From: Actinomycetes bacterium
Lineage (GTDB): Bacteria; Actinomycetota; Actinomycetes; Mycobacteriales; Micromonosporaceae
Direction: 5' to 3'
Assembly: GCA_023437285.1 (NCBI GenBank)
Contig: JAEZGP010000570.1
Location: forward strand, 1-5,728
Length of the DNA stretch: 5,728 nt
Under the pieces are notes generated by a model. It did no database searches. It saw only the letters and a program-made list of their open reading frames with translations, and was not told the origin of the DNA. A program made the translations under genes and the position numbers. Positions 1-3,835 of this stretch are shown here, piece after piece; within the stretch, counting starts at the first letter, position 1; each line of letters begins with the position of its first letter.

Positions 1-296
1 CGCTTGCCGCGCGCGCTCAGCACGCCCGCGCCGATGCCCGCGAGGGCGAACTCCACGCCGACGACGATGCCGAACACCGGGCTCGTGTCCGCGTCGAACA
101 CGGTGCCGTCGCCCCAGTGCCGCACCATCAGTACGGCACCGGCGACGACGGCGGCGATAGAGAGCATCGAGCCCGCGATGAGGTAGGGACGCAGTCTGCG
201 CGGCGGCGCCTCCTGCGCCCAGCCGAACCACGCCGAGGCGAAGAAGCCGAAGATGGCGCCGGTCGCTGCGGCATCACGGACGTACGCGGCCGTCAT
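1..296 (-). CDS. Small multi-pass membrane protein of unknown function (partial, C-terminus outside window)
   Basis: The frame is open from ATG at 296-294 to the window edge, giving 98 complete codons. I do not recognise the family. The visible part has three hydrophobic stretches: about residues 10-27 (GAIFGFFASAWFGWAQ region), about 40-60 (LIAGSMLSIAAVVAGAVLMV), and about 77-95 (VFGIVVGVEFALAGIGAGVL). Polar linkers lie between them (EAPPRRLRP and RHWGDGTVFDADTS). This predicts an integral membrane protein. It lies 43 bp downstream of the SRPBCC gene on the same strand and is probably the third gene of the arsR operon. Start choice: a GGGAGG Shine-Dalgarno lies 6 nt before this ATG. An in-frame ATG at 311-309 would add five residues but has no ribosome binding site. 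The Shine-Dalgarno lies inside a hairpin arm, so translation may be coupled to the upstream gene. Neither function nor full length can be judged here. Confidence 0.72.
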   Translation of the reverse strand, partial: MTAAYVRDAAATGAIFGFFASAWFGWAQEAPPRRLRPYLIAGSMLSIAAVVAGAVLMVRHWGDGTVFDADTSPVFGIVVGVEFALAGIGAGVLSARGK

Positions 297-332
297 AGCG
301 TGCCTCCCCATCGGACGATCGGGAGGCACGCT
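297..332 (-). promoter_or_regulatory. Perfect 12-bp hairpin sequestering the ribosome binding site of the membrane-protein gene
   Basis: Arms 297-308 (AGCGTGCCTCCC) and 321-332 (GGGAGGCACGCT) are exact reverse complements. The 12-nt centre can pair further (ATCG with CGAT) after one mismatch. On the minus-strand mRNA the hairpin begins 7 nt after the SRPBCC stop codon (342-340) and ends directly at the next ATG (296). The GGGAGG ribosome binding site is the start of the 3' arm. No U-tract follows, so a standard intrinsic terminator is less likely than a translational gate or attenuator. A ribosome ending on the SRPBCC gene would reach the base of the stem and could open it. The structure is seen in the sequence; the regulatory role is inferred. 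Confidence 0.7.
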
Positions 333-339
333 AGCAGAG

Positions 340-828
340 TCAGCTCGTGGCGAGGACCCCGTCGATCTGGCTCAGCCCCTCCGTCATGCCCTCGACCACG
401 CTCATGGCCAGCATCTGCTCCATCTGGTCGGTATCGGCGAACGTCGACACAATGGTCATCCGCGTGCCCTGACCGGCCGGCTCCAGGGTGACCACACCGT
501 GGGTGGGTGCCATGGTGTCGAGCGGCTCGCCGTCGTCGCTGGCGAAGCCGTCGTCGAACTCGAGCCGGTGCGGCGCGTCGATCGCCGTGATCGTCCACCA
601 GCCGGACGCCTTCTCGCCTTCCGGACCGGTCATGAAGTAGCGGACCTGGCCACCGACCTCGAACTCGAACCGGGTGAAGGTCGCCGGCCAAGTGGGCGGG
701 CCCCACCAGCGCTCCAGCTGGCGCGGGTCGGCCCAGACCTGCCAGACCCGCTCGACGTCGGCGTCGAACTCGGTGACGAACGTCAGCTTCAGGGCCTGCA
801 GATCGGTGTCGGTGCTGATGACTGTCAT
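340..828 (-). CDS. SRPBCC / AHSA1-like (START-fold) family protein
   Basis: This is a 162-residue protein in the usual size range for the family. The N-terminal part carries the pattern typical of the Activator-of-Hsp90-ATPase-1-like (AHSA1) branch of the SRPBCC fold: an alternating strand (LKLTFVTEFDADVERVW, residues 13-29), then WADPRQLERWWGP (32-44), a beta strand FTRFEFEVGG (51-60), and GWWTITAIDAPHRLEFDDGF (76-95). The C-terminal helix (about 132-157) is the long alpha helix that closes the hydrophobic cavity. Such proteins bind small hydrophobic ligands; no substrate can be read from sequence. Start: ATG at 828-826 with a GAAAGGA ribosome binding site 8 nt upstream (837-843). The start overlaps the arsR stop as ATGA (828-825), so the two genes are translationally coupled. 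The frame stays open upstream through arsR to 1251, but that extension is antiparallel noise in GC-rich DNA. ArsR-SRPBCC pairs of this layout are widespread in actinobacteria; their physiological role is mostly unknown. No signal peptide, so cytoplasmic. Confidence 0.92.
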   Translation of the reverse strand: MTVISTDTDLQALKLTFVTEFDADVERVWQVWADPRQLERWWGPPTWPATFTRFEFEVGGQVRYFMTGPEGEKASGWWTITAIDAPHRLEFDDGFASDDGEPLDTMAPTHGVVTLEPAGQGTRMTIVSTFADTDQMEQMLAMSVVEGMTEGLSQIDGVLATS

Positions 829-1163
829 GATTCGGGTCCTTTCAGGATGTCCTCGATGCCTCGGGCGCGGTGGCGCCACAACCGCTCGTACGCGTCGAGC
901 AGCCGGGCGGCGCGGCGCAGTACCGTCACGTCGGCGCTGATCATCAGTTCGCGCCCGCGCCTCTCCTTGGTAACGAGCGCGGCCCGCTCGAGCACCGCCA
1001 CGTGCTTCTGCACGGCCGTGAGGCTGATGGGGTAGTGCCGGGCGAGGGCGGAGACGGACTGCCTCTCCCCGATGACGCGGGTGAGGATGTCGCGTCGCGT
1101 CGCGTCGGCCAGCGCGTGGAACACCTGGTCGGCGCTCTCCGCGCTCAACTGATCTATAACCAT
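825..1163 (-). CDS. ArsR-family winged helix-turn-helix transcriptional repressor
   Basis: This is a 112-residue protein with the ArsR/SmtB winged-helix layout. The N-terminal helix DQVFHALADATRRDILTRV (12-30) contains the classic ALADATRR(D/R)IL signature. Next come VSALARHYPISLTAVQKHVAVLERAALV (37-64, the helix-turn-helix with recognition helix about 47-60) and the wing VTKERRGRELMISA (64-77). A C-terminal helix (80-105) probably dimerises. There is no cysteine anywhere, and the ELCVCD metal-binding motif of ArsR/SmtB sensors is missing. It therefore belongs to the non-metal group usually paired with SRPBCC genes, and the inducer is unknown. It probably represses its own operon. Start: ATG 1163-1161 was chosen over an upstream in-frame start at 1271 because the homologous region begins near here. 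A -10 box also lies 8 nt upstream, which implies a leaderless mRNA; no ribosome binding site is present. Its stop overlaps the next gene's start by 4 bp. Confidence 0.93.
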   Translation of the reverse strand: MVIDQLSAESADQVFHALADATRRDILTRVIGERQSVSALARHYPISLTAVQKHVAVLERAALVTKERRGRELMISADVTVLRRAARLLDAYERLWRHRARGIEDILKGPES

Positions 1164-1172
1164 TTGGTTGTA
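1155..1172. promoter_or_regulatory. Putative autoregulatory operator of the ArsR repressor
   Basis: The sequence TATAACCATTTGGTTGTA is palindromic: AACCA and TGGTT arms with a 2-bp centre, extended by TA/TA outside one mismatched pair. It covers the arsR start codon and predicted transcription start and touches the end of the -10 box, so a bound dimer would block initiation. Its size suits a winged-helix dimer. That ArsR binds it is inference from position and symmetry. Confidence 0.6.
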
Positions 1173-1200
1173 GGTTAGCCGTCCGGAGCCCGTCACGCAA
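1172..1200 (-). promoter_or_regulatory. Promoter of the arsR operon (leaderless)
   Basis: On the minus strand there is TTGCGT (1200-1195), a 17-bp spacer, and TAACCT (1177-1172), which fits the actinobacterial TAnnnT -10 pattern. Eight bases then lead to the ATG at 1163. A start site about 7 nt after the -10 box falls at or next to the A of the start codon, which matches the lack of a Shine-Dalgarno. The -35 matches only the TTG of TTGACA, so the call rests on spacing and -10. Confidence 0.6.
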
Positions 1201-1223
1201 CCCGAACCGGCCATAGATGGCGG

Positions 1224-1252
1224 TTGACATCCTTTCGGCCCGGCAGGACACT
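1224..1252 (+). promoter_or_regulatory. Promoter of the GH16 gene
   Basis: A perfect -35 hexamer TTGACA lies at 1224-1229. After a 17-bp spacer comes GACACT (1247-1252), a partial match to the TAnnnT -10 pattern (A at position 2, T at position 6). The predicted start near 1259 gives a leader of about 60 nt with a GGAGA ribosome binding site at 1309-1313, 6 nt before the ATG at 1320. It diverges from the arsR promoter, with 23 bp between the two -35 boxes. Confidence 0.55.
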
Positions 1253-1257
1253 GCTCA

Positions 1258-1269
1258 GAGAGCGCTCTC
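1258..1269. promoter_or_regulatory. LacI-family-type operator upstream of the GH16 gene
   Basis: GAGAGCGCTCTC is a perfect 12-bp palindrome with the central GCGC and CG-step symmetry typical of LacI-family operators. It resembles the CebR-type box of actinomycetes (TGGGAGCGCTCCCA), known to control cello-oligosaccharide and beta-glucoside genes. It lies over the predicted transcription start, a repressing position. No LacI-family gene is in the window, so the regulator is inferred. Confidence 0.6.
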
Positions 1270-1319
1270 ACGGCACCTAGCAGTTGCTATGTCACTCCCC
1301 GTCCCCTCGGAGACTTGCC

Positions 1320-2717
1320 ATGGAGCTACCTCGGAGAACGTCACGCGCTCTGATCATCGGGGCCGCGACGGCCGTCTTCGCCGCCGGCGTCGGCGTCGCC
1401 CTGCGCGCCAACGCCGCCCTACCCGCGACACCCACTGGCTGGAGCCTCGCCTGGTCCGACGACTTCAACGGCTCGGCCAACACGCTCCCGTCCAGCGCCA
1501 ACTGGATCTTCGACACCGGCTACAGCTACCCGGGCGGCCCGGCCAACTGGGGCACCGGCGAGATCCAGCAGTACACGACCAGCACCCAGAACATCTCCCT
1601 CGACGGGGCAGGCAACCTGCGCATCACCCCGATCCGCAACAGTTCCGGCGGCTGGACCTCGGCCCGCATCGAGACAGTCCGGTCCAACTTCAAGCCGCCG
1701 GCCGGCGGTGTACTGCGCATCGAGGGCCGCATCCAGATGCCCAACGTCACCGGGGCGGCCGCCGCCGGGTACTGGCCGGCGTTCTGGGCGCTCGGCTCGC
1801 CGTACCGGGGCAACTACCAGAACTGGCCCGGCGTCGGCGAGTTCGACGTCATGGAGAACGTCAACGGCCTCAACCAGGTCTGGGGCGTGCTGCACTGCGG
1901 CGTCAACCCCGGCGGCCCGTGCAACGAGACCAACGGCCTCGGCACCAGCCGCGCCTGCCCCAACTCCGCCTGCCAGGGCAACTTCCACACGTACCGGTTC
2001 GAGTGGGACGCCAGCGTCAGCCCACAGATGCTGCGCTGGTACGTCGACGGCGTCCAGTTCCACTCCGTCAGCCAGACCCAGATCGGCTCGTACTGGTCAC
2101 AGATGACCGACCACAGTGGGTACTTCCTGCTGCTCAACGTGGCCATGGGCGGCGGTTTCCCCAACGGGGTCGCCGGCTCCGCCACCCCCACCGGCGCCAC
2201 CGCGTCCGGCGTACCGATGCTCGTCGACTACGTCGCCGTCTACACCCGCGCCGGCACCGTCACCCCGACGTCGGCGGCGCCCACCACCGGACCGTCCGGC
2301 GGCGGCACCGGCGCGTACGCCACCATCCAGGCCGAGGCGTTCAACGCCCAGTCCGGCGTGGTCACCGAGACCACCACGGACACCGGCGGCGGGCAGAACC
2401 TCGGCTACCTCGCCAACGGCGACTGGGTCCGGTACGACAACGTCGACTTCGGCTCGACTCCCGCGCGCCAGTTCTCCGCCCGCGTCGCCTCCGGCGCGGC
2501 CGGCGGCATCAGCGGCCTCGTCGAGGTCCGCCTCGACAGCCTGTCCAACGCCCCGATCGGCAGCTTCGCCATCGCCAACACCGGCGGCTGGCAAAGCTGG
2601 CGCACCGTACCGGCCAACATCGCCGCCACCACCGGCCGGCACACCGTGTTCCTCCGCTTCGCCAGCGGCCAGCCCGCCGACTTCGTCAACCTCAACTGGT
2701 TCACCTTCGGCCACTGA
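1320..2717 (+). CDS. Secreted GH16 endo-beta-1,3-glucanase (laminarinase type) with C-terminal CBM6
   Basis: This is a 465-residue extracellular enzyme predicted to cut internal beta-1,3 bonds of laminarin, curdlan or fungal wall glucan. Residues 1-32 are a signal peptide: PRRTSR, hydrophobic ALIIGAATAVFAAGVGVAL, and cleavage likely after ANA. The GH16 jelly-roll spans about 41-310. The catalytic signature of the beta-bulge type, ExDxxE, is GEFDVMEN with E174 (nucleophile), D176 and E179 (acid/base). It is preceded by the family motif GYWPAFWALG and followed by HTYRFEWD and LRWYVDGVQFH. Four cysteines (C193, C201, C213, C218) sit in one loop and could form two disulfides. A Thr/Pro/Gly/Ser linker (about 311-332) leads to a CBM6 module (333-465) with NLGYLANGDWVRY, GGWQSWRTV and FVNLNWF, the usual beta-glucan-binding fold with exposed aromatics. 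Start: ATG 1320 has a GGAGA ribosome binding site 6 nt away. A TTG at 1284 would add 12 residues before the signal peptide and is disfavoured. The gene is monocistronic, with a terminator after it. A lichenase-like or beta-1,3(4) specificity cannot be excluded. Confidence 0.95.
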   Translation: MELPRRTSRALIIGAATAVFAAGVGVALRANAALPATPTGWSLAWSDDFNGSANTLPSSANWIFDTGYSYPGGPANWGTGEIQQYTTSTQNISLDGAGNLRITPIRNSSGGWTSARIETVRSNFKPPAGGVLRIEGRIQMPNVTGAAAAGYWPAFWALGSPYRGNYQNWPGVGEFDVMENVNGLNQVWGVLHCGVNPGGPCNETNGLGTSRACPNSACQGNFHTYRFEWDASVSPQMLRWYVDGVQFHSVSQTQIGSYWSQMTDHSGYFLLLNVAMGGGFPNGVAGSATPTGATASGVPMLVDYVAVYTRAGTVTPTSAAPTTGPSGGGTGAYATIQAEAFNAQSGVVTETTTDTGGGQNLGYLANGDWVRYDNVDFGSTPARQFSARVASGAAGGISGLVEVRLDSLSNAPIGSFAIANTGGWQSWRTVPANIAATTGRHTVFLRFASGQPADFVNLNWFTFGH

Positions 2718-2764
2718 GCCGGCCAGGACCCGGGGGGCGCCCGTCGCTCCCCGGGTCGGCCGGT
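2718..2764 (+). terminator. Strong GC hairpin after the GH16 gene (probable intrinsic terminator)
   Basis: CCGGCC (2719-2724) plus GACCCGGGG (2727-2735) pair exactly with CCCCGGGTC (2749-2757) plus GGCCGG (2758-2763). The only irregularity is a 2-nt bulge (AG), and the loop is 13 nt. The 15-bp stem starts 2 bp after the stop codon. No T-tract follows, as is common for terminators in high-GC actinobacteria. Confidence 0.75.
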
Positions 2765-2832
2765 CCACGAGGTTGCACAAGACGAAGCCCGCCCAAGAGC
2801 GGTATTCACGTCGACGTAGGTCCACAAGGTTG
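2762..2832 (+). repeat. Pair of 14-bp direct repeats upstream of the PARG gene
   Basis: GGTCCACGAGGTTG (2762-2775) and GGTCCACAAGGTTG (2819-2832) match at 13 of 14 positions and start 57 bp apart. The second copy lies in the spacer between the proposed -35 and -10 boxes of the PARG promoter. The first overlaps the last bases of the GH16 terminator stem. They may be binding sites for one regulator, or a chance or duplication remnant. Confidence 0.5.
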
Positions 2833-2840
2833 GCTAGCGT
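2811..2840 (+). promoter_or_regulatory. Promoter of the PARG gene (probably leaderless)
   Basis: TAGCGT (2835-2840) fits the TAnnnT -10 pattern and ends 8 nt before the ATG at 2849, so transcription would begin at or next to the start codon. TCGACG (2811-2816), 18 bp upstream, matches TTGACA at four of six positions. There is no Shine-Dalgarno in front of the ATG, which supports a leaderless mRNA. Confidence 0.5.
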
Positions 2841-2848
2841 GACCCGCC

Positions 2849-3643
2849 ATGAGTGCTCGGCTGCGTGAGATCGCCCGGAGCACGGTGGCGATCGCCGAGG
2901 CCGGCGAGTACCGCAACGGGGCCGGGCAGCAGGTTCACATCGGCAAGGCCGTCGCCGCCGCGGTCGCGGGGACGCGCCACTACCTGCCCGACGACGACCT
3001 CCCCGTCACGGGTACGCCCGCCACCCCGCGCATCGAGGTGACCCGCGAATCCACCCTGGCCGCCGCGCGCCGGCTCGGCGACGAGGCCGCCTGCCTGGTC
3101 TTCGCCTCCGCCAAGAACCCGGGCGGCGGTTTCCTCGGCGGCGCGAAGGCGCAGGAGGAGAGCATCGCGCGCTCGTCGGCGCTGTATCAGAGCCTGCTGG
3201 CCGCACCGGACTTCTACGCGTACCACCGGGCGCAGCGCGACCTGCGCTACAGCGACCGGGTCATCTACTCCCCCGGCGTACCCGTCTTCCGCGACGACAA
3301 GGGCGAACTGCTCGACCGTCCGCACCACGCCACATTCCTCACCACCGCGGCGCCCAACCTGGGCGCCATCCTGCGCAACCAGCCCGACGACGCGGCCGAC
3401 GTGCCGGCGGTGCTGCGCCGACGTGCCCGACGCGTACTCGAGGTCGCGGCCGCGCACGGACACCGCACGCTCGTGCTCGGGGCGTGGGGTTGCGGCGTCT
3501 TCCGCAACGACCCGGCGACGGTCGCCGACGCGTTCGCCGGCGCGCTGCGCGAGGTCGACCGCTTCGACCGCGTCATCTTCGCCGTCTACGACAACCTCCC
3601 CCACACCCCCGTGCACGCCACGTTCGCGTCCCGCTTCGCCTGA
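2849..3643 (+). CDS. Bacterial-type poly(ADP-ribose) glycohydrolase (PARG; TIGR02452/DUF2263 family)
   Basis: This is a 264-residue cytoplasmic protein of the macrodomain-fold PARG family, which removes poly(ADP-ribose) from proteins by cleaving ribose-ribose bonds. The diagnostic bacterial PARG signature GGG-X(6-8)-QEE is intact: GGG at 92-94, seven residues, then QEE at 102-104. E104 is the expected catalytic glutamate by analogy with the characterised Thermomonospora curvata enzyme. Other supporting blocks are CLVFASAKNPGGGFLGGAKA (82-101), SSALYQSL (109-116), VIYSPGVPVFRDDKGELL (138-155), and the diphosphate loop LVLGAWGCGVFRNDP (208-222). The last ends in the usual AWGCGVFxNdP family motif. 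The N-terminal helical part (1-30) is also typical. Length is normal and nothing appears broken. Start: ATG 2849, with a -10 box 8 nt upstream and no ribosome binding site. It stands alone between two glycan-degradation genes and has no ADP-ribosyltransferase beside it in this window. Mono-ADP-ribose or other ADP-ribose adducts are possible substrates as well. Confidence 0.93.
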   Translation: MSARLREIARSTVAIAEAGEYRNGAGQQVHIGKAVAAAVAGTRHYLPDDDLPVTGTPATPRIEVTRESTLAAARRLGDEAACLVFASAKNPGGGFLGGAKAQEESIARSSALYQSLLAAPDFYAYHRAQRDLRYSDRVIYSPGVPVFRDDKGELLDRPHHATFLTTAAPNLGAILRNQPDDAADVPAVLRRRARRVLEVAAAHGHRTLVLGAWGCGVFRNDPATVADAFAGALREVDRFDRVIFAVYDNLPHTPVHATFASRFA

Positions 3644-3696
3644 CCCCCACCGCACCCCACCCCGCCCCGCCCCCGCCGCGTCCCTCCCTCCGTCGA
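3644..3696 (+). other. C-rich tract after the PARG gene; G-quadruplex motif on the minus strand
   Basis: From 3644 to 3690, 35 of 47 plus-strand bases are C, with only three A and three T. Within it, 3655-3674 reads on the minus strand as four runs of at least four G with single-base loops (C, C, T), a textbook G-quadruplex motif. The transcript of PARG would be C-rich and G-poor here, resembling a Rho-loading (rut) region, directly before a large hairpin. Function is inference. Confidence 0.65.
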
Positions 3697-3765
3697 CCCG
3701 ACGTTTGGGTGGTTGCGCGTGTTATCCAGGCTCCCCGTTCCACGCGGAACCACCCAAACGTCGGG
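3697..3765. repeat. 69-bp near-perfect palindromic element between the PARG and GH3 genes
   Basis: Arms 3697-3714 (CCCGACGTTTGGGTGGTT) and 3748-3765 (AACCACCCAAACGTCGGG) are exact 18-bp reverse complements. After one G-G mismatch (3715/3747) pairing continues for six more bases (3716-3721 with 3741-3746). The stem is therefore 25 positions with one mismatch and a 19-nt loop. A competing small hairpin GTTCC-ACGC-GGAAC (3737-3750) uses part of the right arm. It could act as a bidirectional terminator or be a dispersed intergenic repeat. No target-site duplication or transposase is visible. Confidence 0.8.
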
Positions 3766-3835
3766 CGGGTTGAGGGTGAGTGGCGTGGTAGCAACGTAGG
3801 TGACGTGCAGCATCGTTGGCGCGAAGGGAGCTGTC
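3766..3835 (+). promoter_or_regulatory. Leader region of the GH3 gene with ribosome binding site and weak promoter candidate
   Basis: GAAGGGAG (3823-3830) is a good Shine-Dalgarno 5 nt before the GTG start at 3836 and decides that start. If the palindrome at 3697-3765 ends transcription, a promoter must lie here. The best pair I find is TTGAGG (3770-3775) with CAACGT (3792-3797), spacer 16, and it is a weak match. I see no LacI-type palindrome like the one before the GH16 gene. Confidence 0.4.

Noticed and set aside
340..1251. Fusion protein reading through arsR into the SRPBCC gene (303 codons)
   Set aside because: The upstream part is an out-of-frame translation of arsR without domain character; the ATG at 828 has a good ribosome binding site and an ATGA overlap with the arsR stop.
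1164..1271. N-terminally longer ArsR starting at 1271
   Set aside because: The extra 36 residues would cover the predicted promoter and operator and show no helix-turn-helix-family similarity; the start at 1163 fits the family and the leaderless promoter.
1284..1319. TTG start for the GH16 gene adding 12 residues
   Set aside because: It lacks a convincing ribosome binding site and would place extra sequence before a normal signal peptide; ATG 1320 has GGAGA 6 nt upstream.
1320..1415. Tat signal peptide for the GH16 enzyme (RR at residues 5-6)
   Set aside because: The twin arginine is followed by TSRAL, which does not fit the usual RRxFLK context; a Sec signal is more likely, although Tat is not excluded.
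1217..2842. 541-codon plus-strand reading frame overlapping the GH16 gene
   Set aside because: Arginine/proline/histidine-rich low-complexity translation with no recognisable motif; it is the +2 shadow of the GH16 gene, which has signal peptide, catalytic motif and CBM6.
3691..3771. Insertion-sequence remnant or MITE with target-site duplication
   Set aside because: The bases directly flanking the palindrome (CGTCGA and CGGGTT) do not form a direct repeat and no transposase fragment is present, so I list it only as a palindromic repeat.
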